64,000 bases of DNA, from NCBI GenBank assembly GCA_963847615.1, contig CAWKAN010000014.1, positions 124,001-188,000 of the forward strand. The letters are read 5' to 3'. Under the pieces are notes generated by a model. That model saw nothing but the letters and a program-made list of their open reading frames with translations. It was not told where the DNA came from and searched no databases. The translations under genes were made by a program, and so were the position numbers. Positions within the stretch are counted from its first letter, which is position 1. Each line of letters starts with the position of its first letter. The DNA comes from Palsa-883 sp963847615. Its GTDB lineage: Bacteria > Pseudomonadota > Alphaproteobacteria > Acetobacterales > Acetobacteraceae. Positions 19,436 through 27,358 of the stretch are shown one piece after another.

Positions 19436-21341
19436 GTGCGTCGGGAGACCGGCAAGGAGCAGGAGGTGAAAGTCCACTACGGTGAAGACCTAGCGAGTCA
19501 CGCCGGCCCCGCGCCGTGCGTCGTGTTCCGCGAGGGGCAGGGCGAAGCGTCGGCAGGGGAGCGTGCAGGCTGGCCATTGAGCCGCGTAAGGCCGAAATCC
19601 CGGGTGCCGACAGGGTTACCAACCTGGAAGGCAACACGTCCTGCTGCGCTATCGCGAGCGGTGGGCGACCCGGCGCGGTCAGAGACCCCAGCATGCATGG
19701 ACGCTTCTTGTTCGGGAACCGAGAGATCTCATTCTTGGCCGGTGGCGCAAACTGCCGGTCCGCGTCGGGAAGGTGAGGAGCCGTAGCCGGCGATGCACGG
19801 GGGTGAGAAGTCAGACCTGGCCATAGTAGCTGTGAAGCCTGCGAACAACTCCGGGCAACCGGATGCGGAGCGGGTGGAGCCAAGGGCCGGGGCCGAGGGA
19901 AATGTGGGCCAGCAGCGCACTCGCCGGGCACAGGACCGGGCAAGCGTGTCACAGGGGCTGGACCGCATACGGAAAGCTGCGAAGGAAAGGAAGAAGGAAA
20001 GGTTCACCGCGCTTCTCCACCATGTCGATGTCCCGATGCTGCGGACGGCGTTCTATGCCCTCAGGCGGGATGCTGCTCCCGGAGCGGACGGGCTGACGTG
20101 GCAGGACTACGAGACAGACCTCGATCACAGGATCGAGGACCTGCACGACCGGGTCCATCGGGGAGCGTATCGGGCGCAACCATCCCGGAGGAGGTTCATA
20201 CCGAAGCCGGATGGGCGACAGCGTCCGCTGGCGATTGCCGCGCTGGAGGACAAGATTGTCCAGCGCGCGGTCGCGATGGTGCTGAATGCGATCTACGAGG
20301 AAGACTTCCTCGGGTTCTCGTATGGGTTCCGCCCCGGACGCAGCCAGCACGATGCGCTGGATGCCCTGGTGGTTGGGATCGGCAACACCAAGGTGAACTG
20401 GATACTGGACGCCGACATCCGGTCATTCTTCGATATGGTCAGCCAGGAGTGGCTGGTCCGGTTCGTGGAGCACCGGGTCGGCGACCGCCGCATCATCCGC
20501 CTGATCCAGAAATGGCTGAGGGCGGGTATTCTCGAAGACGAGGTTGTAACTGTCAGTGAAAGGGGAACCGGGCAGGGGTCGGTAATCTCGCCGCTGCTCG
20601 CGAATATCTACCTGCACTACGTCTTCGATCTCTGGGCCAACCGCTGGCGACAGCGGGAGGCCACCGGCGACATGATCGTCGTGCGCTACGCGGACGATAT
20701 CGTCGTGGGGTTCGAGCACGAGGCCGATGCCCATCGGTTCCTCGGAATGATGCGAGCACGTCTGGAAGAGTTCGCACTGACGCTGCATCCGGAGAAGACC
20801 CGCCTGATTGAATTCGGCCGCCGAGCGGCGGAGCGGAGAGAAAGGCGCGGGCTGGGCAGGCCGGAAACTTTCAACTTCCTGGGCTTTACCTTGATCTGCG
20901 GCAAGTCGCGACGTGGCAAGTTCCTGCTATGGCGGAAATCCCGGCGCGACCGGTTGCAGGCGAAGCTTCTGGCGGTGACGGAGGAAATGCGGCGGCGGAT
21001 GCACCAGCCGATCCCCCGACAAGGGGAGTGGCTGCGACAGGTGGTCACCGGGTATTTTGCCTATCACGCGGTGCCGACCAACATCCGTGCTCTCCAGACT
21101 TTCCGCGACTGCGTGGTTCGGCTCTGGCGGCGGTCGCTTCGGCGACGCGGGCAGCGCGACAAGACGACGTGGGAGCGGATCAAGCGGCTGGCAGAGGACT
21201 TCCTGCCGAAGCCGCGCATCCTCCATCCCTGGCCCGAGCAACGCTTCGCCGTCAAACACCCGAGGTGGGAGCCGTATGCGGGAATGCCGCTCGTACGGCT
21301 CTGTGCGGGGGGCGCGCAGTAATGCGCGTCCCTACCGCGAT
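19436..21341 (+). mobile_element. Group II intron, copy 1 (1906 bp)
   Basis: The 5' end gtgcgtcgggagaccgg is a typical GUGYG intron start, followed by the conserved ggaggtgaaagtcc of domain I. An open reading frame for the reverse transcriptase lies in domain IV. Domain V is at 21269-21301 (gagccgtatgcggg ... cgtacggctc). The 3' end ctaccgcgat is a canonical ..AY end. The copy at 54775-56682 begins and ends at exactly the same bases, which fixes both boundaries. It differs only by two single-base insertions, so one copy is a very recent transposition of the other. Confidence 0.93.
19793..21322 (+). CDS. ltrA: Group II intron reverse transcriptase/maturase
   Basis: The 509-residue intron-encoded protein copies intron RNA and assists its splicing. 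RT blocks are visible: RRRFIPKPDGRQRPLAIAAL (RT1), IYEEDFLGFSYGFRPGRSQH (RT2), WILDADIRSFFDMVSQEWLV (RT3), GTGQGSVISPLLANIYLHYV (RT4), YADDIVVGFE (catalytic YADD about residues 299-302), and LHPEKTRLIEFG (RT6). The maturase X domain follows (LQTFRDCVVRLWRRSLRRRG). No HNH endonuclease is present. The reading frame runs through domain V and ends in LVRLCAGGAQ, so the last ~18 residues are encoded by ribozyme sequence. The upstream 45 residues are poorly conserved and the true start could be internal. Confidence 0.93.
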   Translation: MHGGEKSDLAIVAVKPANNSGQPDAERVEPRAGAEGNVGQQRTRRAQDRASVSQGLDRIRKAAKERKKERFTALLHHVDVPMLRTAFYALRRDAAPGADGLTWQDYETDLDHRIEDLHDRVHRGAYRAQPSRRRFIPKPDGRQRPLAIAALEDKIVQRAVAMVLNAIYEEDFLGFSYGFRPGRSQHDALDALVVGIGNTKVNWILDADIRSFFDMVSQEWLVRFVEHRVGDRRIIRLIQKWLRAGILEDEVVTVSERGTGQGSVISPLLANIYLHYVFDLWANRWRQREATGDMIVVRYADDIVVGFEHEADAHRFLGMMRARLEEFALTLHPEKTRLIEFGRRAAERRERRGLGRPETFNFLGFTLICGKSRRGKFLLWRKSRRDRLQAKLLAVTEEMRRRMHQPIPRQGEWLRQVVTGYFAYHAVPTNIRALQTFRDCVVRLWRRSLRRRGQRDKTTWERIKRLAEDFLPKPRILHPWPEQRFAVKHPRWEPYAGMPLVRLCAGGAQ

Positions 21342-21425
21342 TCACGTCACAGGTTGACCGGGCGGCTTGCACGACACCGACCGCCTGGGGTCGCGCATCG
21401 CCTGCAAGCAAGCAAGGTTTTAACC

Positions 21426-21551
21426 CGGAGAACCCGGAGCAGGCACGGGGAACAGGAATTTTGGGCGCTTCGCGCGGGTGCGTGATCCAACACCGCGCGA
21501 AGCGCAGCAGCTTTCTCTCCGTACCCTCCATGCCTGCTCCGTGTTCTCCGG
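21426..21551. repeat. Nested palindrome with gcgcttcgcgc core
   Basis: The outer arms cggagaacccggagcaggca and tgcctgctccgtgttctccg enclose an inner hairpin gcgcttcgcgcgggtg / caccgcgcgaagcgc (21464-21505). The inner core resembles that of the element at 40961-41140. Confidence 0.8.
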
Positions 21552-21597
21552 CTTATACCATGCGGCGGAAAGTTTGACCTATCGGCGCCGCACCATC

Positions 21598-21788
21598 GTC
21601 ATGCCGGGCGCGAGCCCGGTATCCACGGTTTTGCTTGCTGCGCAGAGGCAAGTCGTGGATGGCCGGCCCCCCGGCCTTCGCCGGGGGCAGGCTCCGCCTG
21701 TCCTCGGGCCGGCTTGCGGCCGGACCCGGGGGCCGGCCATGACGTGGTGCGGTGCCGGTGGGTCAATCCTTTCACTACCTGGTATAAT
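21598..21788 (+). repeat. Dispersed composite intergenic element, copy A
   Basis: Starts gtcatgccgggcgcgagccc, contains ttgcttgctgcgcagaggca and a long hairpin (ggccggccccccggc ... gggggccggcc), then gccatgacgtgg, and ends gggtcaatccttt ... cctggtataat. It shares order and modules with 23947-24108. Confidence 0.75.
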
Positions 21789-22503
21789 ACCGGGCGGCCG
21801 AATGACCGGCGGAGCGGTGTTCACCAGCCGCTCGCGCAGCGGGGTCATCGACCAGGGTTCCACCTCGGCAGACAAGGCTTGCCGTCGCGATCAGACTGGT
21901 CGGCCGGCTGGGCAATCAGGCACCCGTTGCAGACAGTCAACCCGGGACCGCGTCAATGGAGGACCGGCGCGGTGCCTATGGCCGCGGTGCGGGCCTGACC
22001 GCGGCGTCGTTCGTCCCGGCGCAATGCCGCTGATCGCGCACGCTATCTCCGTGATCTCCAACTGCCTCCCTTCTTCTCCGTGTTAAAATCTTGCTTGCTG
22101 GCGGGCAACCGAGCGCCGTGGGTCCGTGACCCGCCAAACTCTGCCGGGCGGGTTGGCGTTGTTTGCCGGAGCCGACGCGCCGTGCCTGACGGTCCGCGTA
22201 GCGCAGGTCGGGCAACCTGCTGTAAGAGATACTAACTATTGCCCGAGCGCCAGGATCGCAGATGCAGCTGATGACAGTCGCCTCCCATGCCCCCCTTTGC
22301 CGCTGCCCTCGCCGCGCCGGCGCGGTTGCCTCCGGGCCAGGGACCCGATGGCGCGGGGAACGACCCAGGCCTGCACCGCGGCAAGCCCGCATGCATAGCC
22401 TGCCGGTGGGGTGGCGCCGCGCCGTGAGCCGGGGCGGGAACCGGTGCGGCCAGGGATCTGACGCGGCACGACGCGGCGTTGCGCAGGATCGGGGGGCGGC
22501 GGC

Positions 22504-24063
22504 GTGCGGGTGCCGGTCGGCGCCTTGTCGGGTGGGCCGCACGGCGCTTTCGCGTGTGACCCAGGCCGGCGCCGCCGACCGGCGACCCTCGCAGGTGGCG
22601 CCGGTGGCACCAGCCAATGCCCCCGGGCGCGGGACCACCCGGCACGTGTGGAGGAAGTCTGGCAGAACCCCATGCAACGTGAGCGCGGTGCGGCGAGAGC
22701 GCCGGCACGGCCGGCTGGCGGACGCCGCGCCGCGCGCCGTCGGCGGGAGGCGCCTGACCGGGGTGCACACGATCGATCGGCTGAGCGCGGTCACGATCCC
22801 ATGCAACGTGAGCGCGGTGCGACAACAGCGCCCGCACGGCCGGCTGGCAAACGCCGCGCCGCGCGCCGTCGCCAGGAGGCGTCTGACCGGGGTGGGCACG
22901 ACCGATCGGCCGAGCGCGGACACAACCCCATGCAACGTGAGCGCGGTGCGGCGAGAGCGCCCGCACGGCCGGCTGGCGGACGCCGCGCCGCGCGCCGTCG
23001 GCGGGAGGCACCTGACCGCGGTGGGCACGACCGATCGGCCGAGTGCGGACACAACCCCATGCAACGTGAGCGTGGTGCGACAGCAGCACCCGCGCGGCCG
23101 GCTGGCGGACGCCGCGCCGCGCGCCGTCGGCGGGAGGCGCCTGACCGGGGTGCACACGATCGATCGGCTGAGCGCGGTCACGATCCCATGCAACGTGAGC
23201 GCGGTGCGGCGAGAGCGCCCGCACGGCCGGCTGGCGGACGCCGCGCCGCGCGCCGTCGGCGGGAGGCACCTGACCGCGGTGGGCACGACCGGTCGGCCGA
23301 GTGCGGACACAACCCCATGCAACGTGAGCGCGGTGCGGCGAGAGCGCCCGCACGGCCGGCTGGCGGACGCCGCGCCGCGCGCCGTCGGCGGGAGGCGCCT
23401 GACCGGTGTGCACACGATCGATCGGCTGAGCGCGGTCACGATCCCATGCAACGTGAGCGCGGTGCGGCGAGAGCGCCCGCACGGCCGGCTGGCGGACGCC
23501 GCGCCGCGCGCCGTCGGCGGGAGGCACCTGACCGCGGTGGGCACGACCGGTCGGCCGAGTGCGGACACAACCCCATGCAACGTGAGCGCGGTGCGGCGAG
23601 AGCGCCCGCACGGCCGGCTGGCGGACGCCGCGCCGCGCGCCGTCGGCGGGAGGCGCCTGACCGGGGTGCACACGATCGATCGGCTGAGCGCGGTCACGAT
23701 CCCATGCAACGTGAGCGCGGTGCGACAACAGCGCCCGCACGGCCGGCTGGCGGACGCCGCGCCGCGCGCCGTCGCCAGGAGGCGTCTGACCGGAATGCGC
23801 ACGACCGATCGGCCGCGCGCGGACACCACCCCATGCCACAGCCTGCCACCGGGCTACGACCCGGTGGTGGAGACGGTGGTTGCGCAGCGGCACGCCGCCT
23901 CGTGACCAGGCGTCGGAATGATCGCCGCTCCGGGCGTCGCCGCAGCGTCATGCCGGCCCGAGGACAGGCGGAGCCTGCCCCTGGCGAAGGCCGGGGGCCA
24001 GCATCCTCGACCGTGCTTGCTGCGCCGAAGGCAAGGCGTGGATACCGGCCTTCGCCGGCATGA
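22504..24063 (+). CDS. Candidate Arg-rich 43-residue-repeat ORF spanning the 129-bp array
   Basis: This frame (GTG start at 22504, 519 codons) crosses all nine repeat units. Each unit reads as 43 residues beginning MQRERGAARAPARPAGGRR and continuing RRREAPDRGGHDRSAE. Between the two main unit types (compare 23445-23573 with 23574-23702), 8 of 11 base differences fall at third codon positions of this frame, suggesting protein-level constraint. Units 2 and 9 do not show this bias. No domain, signal or ribosome site is recognisable, and the flanking parts run through dispersed repeats, so it may be non-coding. Confidence 0.25.
   Translation: MRVPVGALSGGPHGAFACDPGRRRRPATLAGGAGGTSQCPRARDHPARVEEVWQNPMQRERGAARAPARPAGGRRAARRRREAPDRGAHDRSAERGHDPMQRERGATTAPARPAGKRRAARRRQEASDRGGHDRSAERGHNPMQRERGAARAPARPAGGRRAARRRREAPDRGGHDRSAECGHNPMQRERGATAAPARPAGGRRAARRRREAPDRGAHDRSAERGHDPMQRERGAARAPARPAGGRRAARRRREAPDRGGHDRSAECGHNPMQRERGAARAPARPAGGRRAARRRREAPDRCAHDRSAERGHDPMQRERGAARAPARPAGGRRAARRRREAPDRGGHDRSAECGHNPMQRERGAARAPARPAGGRRAARRRREAPDRGAHDRSAERGHDPMQRERGATTAPARPAGGRRAARRRQEASDRNAHDRSAARGHHPMPQPATGLRPGGGDGGCAAARRLVTRRRNDRRSGRRRSVMPARGQAEPAPGEGRGPASSTVLAAPKARRGYRPSPA
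22671..23831. repeat. Nine tandem copies of a 129-bp unit
   Basis: Units begin with catgcaacgtgagcg at 22671, 22800, 22929, 23058, 23187, 23316, 23445, 23574 and 23703, a constant 129-bp period. A tenth start at 23832 (catgcca) diverges. Two subtypes exist, differing mainly in the last 45 bp: A (cacacgatcgatcggctgag) and B (ggcacgaccgatcggccgag), in the order A B B A B A B A B-like. Since 129 is a multiple of three, several frames stay open throughout. There is no spacer variation, so it is not a CRISPR array. Confidence 0.97.
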
Positions 24064-24108
24064 CGTGGGAGTGGCGCCGACGGGTCAATCCTTCGGATGC
24101 CTGGTATC
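23947..24108 (+). repeat. Dispersed composite intergenic element, copy B
   Basis: Starts gtcatgccggcccgaggaca, contains cttgctgcgccgaaggcaag and ccttcgccggcatgacgtgg, and ends gggtcaatccttcggatgcc then tggtatc. It is the clearest relative of 21598-21788. Confidence 0.75.
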
Positions 24109-24163
24109 GCACCCCACGCGCGGCCCGGACCCGCCGGTCCGGCCCGGCGCCGGGCGGGCGCGG

Positions 24164-25315
24164 TCAGCCCGCCAGCTCGGCGCGCAGCCCGTCGCGCAGG
24201 CGCCCCATCGCCCGCTCCAGCCGCCCGGCCGACTGGGCGAAGCAGATCCGCAGATGCCCCTCCCCGGCCGCGCCGAAGGCGATGCCCGGTGCCACGCCGA
24301 CGCCATGCCTGGTGACCAGCCGCCTGGCCAGGTCCAGGCTGTCGGTCAGCCCGTCCACGCCGATGAAGGCGTAGAAGGCCCCGACCGGCGCGGCGTAGCG
24401 CACGCCGTTCAGCCCGGCCAGCGCCGCGCCCGCCAGCGCGCGCCCGCGCGCGCAATAGGCGCGGAACCCGTCCACCGTCGCGGGATCGGCGATCGCCGCC
24501 ACCCCCGCCCGCTGCACGAACGGCGCCACGCAGGAATGCGTCGCCTCGACGATCTCGGTGATCGCGTCGCGGGTTCCCTCCGGCACCACCAGCCAGCCCA
24601 GCCGCCAGCCGGTCATCACCCAGGTCTTGGAGAAGCTGTTGGCCACCATCACCCGGTCGTCCGGCGCCGCCAGGTCCAGCACCGAGGGCGCCGCGGCGCT
24701 GCCGTCGTAGACCAGGCGCGAATACACCTCGTCCGAGATCAGCCAGACGCCGTGCTTGCGGCACAGCGCCAGGATGCGCGCCAGCTCGTCGTGGGTCGCG
24801 GTCCAGCCGGTCGGGTTGTTCGGCGAGTTCAGGATGAAGGCCCTTGCGCCCGCCAGCAGCGCGTCCAGCCGCTCGAAATCCATGTCGAACCTGCCGTCCG
24901 GCCGCGCGGTCAGGTCGAGTTCCACCACCTCGGCCTGGCGCAGCCGCACCGCGTTGGCGACGTTCGGCCAGGCCGGGCTGTGCAGCACCACCCGCTGCCC
25001 GGCGCGCACGATCGCGGCCAGCGCGATCGAGATCGCCGCCATGCCCGAGGCGGTGACCTGCACCCGCGACTCGGCCACCTTCCTGGCGTGCAGCGCGGTC
25101 AGGTAGTCCGCCAGCGCGGTGCGCAAGGCGGGCAGGCCGCGCACGTCGATGTATTTCGTCTCCCCGGCATCGAGCGCGGCGAGCGCGGCGTGGTGGGCGG
25201 CGCGGGGGCTGGGCTGGTCGGATTCGCCGAAGCACAGGAAGTTGACGTCGGGCGTGGCGAAGGCCAGCTTGGCGATCTCGAAGATGCGGGAGCCGGGGAT
25301 GCGAAGGATGTCCAT
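24164..25315 (-). CDS. PLP-dependent aminotransferase, class I/II
   Basis: The 383-residue protein has the fold-type I aminotransferase layout: TKYIDVRGLPALRTALADYL, the cofactor segment VTASGMAAISIALAAIV, the substrate region ILNSPNNPTGWTATHDELAR, the Asp/Tyr motif WLISDEVYSRLVY, and the Schiff-base lysine in SFSKTWVMTGWRLGWLV (about residue 230). Near the C-terminus HLRICFAQSAGRLERAMGRL carries the carboxylate-binding Arg. It is closest in style to aspartate/aromatic aminotransferases; the exact amino acid cannot be told. It is divergent from the acyltransferase gene. Confidence 0.9.
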   Translation of the reverse strand: MDILRIPGSRIFEIAKLAFATPDVNFLCFGESDQPSPRAAHHAALAALDAGETKYIDVRGLPALRTALADYLTALHARKVAESRVQVTASGMAAISIALAAIVRAGQRVVLHSPAWPNVANAVRLRQAEVVELDLTARPDGRFDMDFERLDALLAGARAFILNSPNNPTGWTATHDELARILALCRKHGVWLISDEVYSRLVYDGSAAAPSVLDLAAPDDRVMVANSFSKTWVMTGWRLGWLVVPEGTRDAITEIVEATHSCVAPFVQRAGVAAIADPATVDGFRAYCARGRALAGAALAGLNGVRYAAPVGAFYAFIGVDGLTDSLDLARRLVTRHGVGVAPGIAFGAAGEGHLRICFAQSAGRLERAMGRLRDGLRAELAG

Positions 25316-25444
25316 GCCGGGTATTTAGGCCACCAGCGCGCCGCTTCCCAGCCATCCGGCGGATCGTCTCGCTTGCGCAGCTTTCGCACAAGGGTCACAG
25401 GCCTGCCATTGTTCCGCCACCTGTGGCGAGCTATCCGATACTGC

Positions 25445-26410
25445 ATGCCCCGTAGGTTGCCGCGTCTGCGTCGCCTGGCCGCCGGTCCGATGCTGCTGGG
25501 CCGGGACGGCGCGCTGATTGGCGCCGAGGCGGAGCTGTGGCCGTTCAACACCGGCGACCACCACCGCTTGACCCGCCGCCTGCGCGCCATCCGTCGCGGC
25601 CTGCTGCTGCTGCTGTGGACCCTGCCGTCGCTGCTGATCCAGGCCATCCTGCTGGCGCTGCCGGGACGGGCCAATGTCGGCTTCGCCAAGCTCTATTGGG
25701 CGATTTTCGCGCGGCTGCTCGGCCTGACGGTGCGGGTCATCGGCCAGCCCGCCGGCGGTAGCGGCCGCCCGGTGGTGTTCGTCTCCAACCATTCCTCCTG
25801 GCTCGACGTGCCGGTGCTCGGCGGCCAGCTGGACGGCTGCTTCGTCGCCAAGTCCGAGGTCAGCCGCTGGCCGCTGGTCAGCACCATCGCCCGGCTGGGC
25901 CGCACCGTGTTCGTCAGCCGCCGGCGCGGTGCCACGGTGAGCGAGCGGGACTCGATGCGCGGGCGGCTGGCGGCCGGCGACAGCCTGATCCTGTTTCCCG
26001 AGGGCACCACCTCGGACGGCTCGCGGGTGATGCCGTTCCGCTCGACCTTCTTCGCCATCGCCGAGGGGGAGCATCCGCCGCTGATCCAGCCGGTCTCGGT
26101 GGTCTACGACCGGCTGGCCGGACTGCCGACCGGGCGCGCCTGCCGGCCGCTGTTCGCCTGGTACGGCGATATGGACATCGCCTCGCACTACTGGCGGCTG
26201 GCGCAGCACCGCGGGCTGCGCGCCACGGTGCTGCTGCACGCCCCGCTCGACCCGGCGCGGTTTGCCAACCGCAAGGCGCTGTCGCGCGCGGTGTGGGGCG
26301 CGGTTGCCGACGGCGCGGCGACGTTGCGGCAGAACCGCCCGGCGCAGCCGCTTTCGGTGGCGGAACAGGGGGGCCCGCCGAGCGGCGAGCCGACGCCGGC
26401 TTTCGCCTGA
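25445..26410 (+). CDS. 1-acyl-sn-glycerol-3-phosphate acyltransferase (PlsC-like)
   Basis: Adds an acyl chain to lysophosphatidic acid or a related lysolipid at the inner membrane. The 321-residue protein has a hydrophobic anchor (LLLLLWTLPSLLIQAILLAL, about 52-71). The catalytic HX4D motif is NHSSWLD (His about 116) and the substrate-binding motif is LFPEGTTSDGSRVMPFRSTF (about 182-201). The start at 25445 is the first ATG giving a short basic N-terminus; an ATG at about 25490 is an alternative. An AT-rich stretch with T-runs follows the stop, where it converges with the dehydratase operon. Confidence 0.88.
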   Translation: MPRRLPRLRRLAAGPMLLGRDGALIGAEAELWPFNTGDHHRLTRRLRAIRRGLLLLLWTLPSLLIQAILLALPGRANVGFAKLYWAIFARLLGLTVRVIGQPAGGSGRPVVFVSNHSSWLDVPVLGGQLDGCFVAKSEVSRWPLVSTIARLGRTVFVSRRRGATVSERDSMRGRLAAGDSLILFPEGTTSDGSRVMPFRSTFFAIAEGEHPPLIQPVSVVYDRLAGLPTGRACRPLFAWYGDMDIASHYWRLAQHRGLRATVLLHAPLDPARFANRKALSRAVWGAVADGAATLRQNRPAQPLSVAEQGGPPSGEPTPAFA

Positions 26411-26487
26411 GCGGCGATTTCAGTTGCTTTTTAGGAATATGTTTTGTTGTTATTCAGGAACTATCAAGGTTCCGCCGCCGCGTGCCG

Positions 26488-27358
26488 CTAGCGCAACGTC
26501 GCCACCGCCTGCATGGCGATCGTGCCCTGCGGCGTCAGCGCCCACAGCTCCGCGGTGTGTCCGGCGCGGCGCCCGACCACGGTGAACGGCGCGACGTCGA
26601 ACAGCGGGGCGCGGGCGCGCATGGTGAAGTCGGCGATCGACGCCGCGCCGACCTGGTCGCGCAGCAGGTCCAGCAGGCATTGTTGCGCGAACGGACCGTG
26701 CACCACGAGGCCGGGATAGCCCTCGACCGCCGTCGCATAGGGCCGGTCGTAATGGATGCGGTGCGGATTGAAGGTCAGCGCGGAGTAGCGGAACAGGCTG
26801 ACCGGATCGGGGGTGATGGTGCGGCGCCACGGCGTGTCGGCGGGCGGCGCCTCGTGCTTTGGCACGCCGCTCGGCGCGCCCGCCGGCACGGCTTCGCGAA
26901 ACACCGTGTGCTGCTGGTCGGTCAGCGCCAGGCCGCGCGGGGTGAAGAAGCGGCGCGTCTGGGTGGCGAGGATCAGCGCCCCGGTGCTGCCCTCGCGCAG
27001 TTGCACGTCGGTGAAGGCGGTCTCCCGCGTCAGCCGGTCGCCGACCAGGATCGGCGCGTGGAAGGTCAGCTTCGCACCGGCATACATGCGGCGGGGCAGC
27101 GGCATCGCCGGCAGCATGCCGCGCGCCAGCGGCAGGCCGTCGGCGCCGAGCTCGGCCAGCCGCGAGGCTTCCGGGAAATACGCCAGGTGCCAGCCGGGGG
27201 CGATCGGTTCGCCGTGCTCCGGCGCGCGCTCGGCGCGGTCGAAGGTGGACCACCATGCCGCGCAGCGGGGCGGCGGTGGCGACATCGCGCTCCACCACGG
27301 TCTTGCCGAGCTGCGCGCGCACCGCGCTCAGGTCGAGCTTCGCTGGCGACGCGCTCAT
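26488..27358 (-). CDS. FAS1-like/HTD2 (MaoC superfamily) acyl-CoA dehydratase, one frameshift
   Basis: The protein is similar to HTD2-type hydratases such as mesaconyl-C4-CoA hydratase or 3-hydroxyacyl-CoA dehydratase: an N-terminal half with WHLAYFPEASRLAELGADGL and RMYAGAKLTFHAPILVGDRL, and a C-terminal hot-dog domain with LFRYSALTFNPHRIHYDRPY and VVHGPFAQQCLLDLLR. The ATG at 27358 gives MSASPAKLDLSAVRAQLGKT; near 27252 one extra base (atggtggtcc) throws the frame before WSTFDRAERAPEHG resumes. The start overlaps the stop of the acyl-CoA dehydrogenase upstream. It is the last gene of a three-gene operon. Confidence 0.8.

Larger units (their letters stand above)
21342..22503. other. Repeat-rich intergenic region, no gene recognised
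   Basis: Open frames exist but none carries recognisable motifs. The region holds a nested palindrome (21426-21551) and a dispersed element (21598-21788). An inverted pair of a ~24-bp module (gcaagcaaggttttaac at 21404-21425 and its reverse complement near 22076-22100) brackets roughly 700 bp like terminal inverted repeats. Confidence 0.55.

Noticed and set aside
19436..21341. Retron or diversity-generating retroelement
   Set aside because: The RT has group II maturase features (X domain, intron ends, domain V) and two copies share exact intron boundaries. There is no template/variable repeat pair or msr-msd structure.
22671..23831. CRISPR array
   Set aside because: The 129-bp units are contiguous with no unique spacers, far longer than CRISPR repeats, and no cas genes are near.
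21976..23893. Minus-strand repeat proteins across the 129-bp array
   Set aside because: Two minus frames are also fully open because 129 is divisible by three. Their subtype differences are mostly amino-acid changing, so they are weaker candidates than the plus-strand frame.
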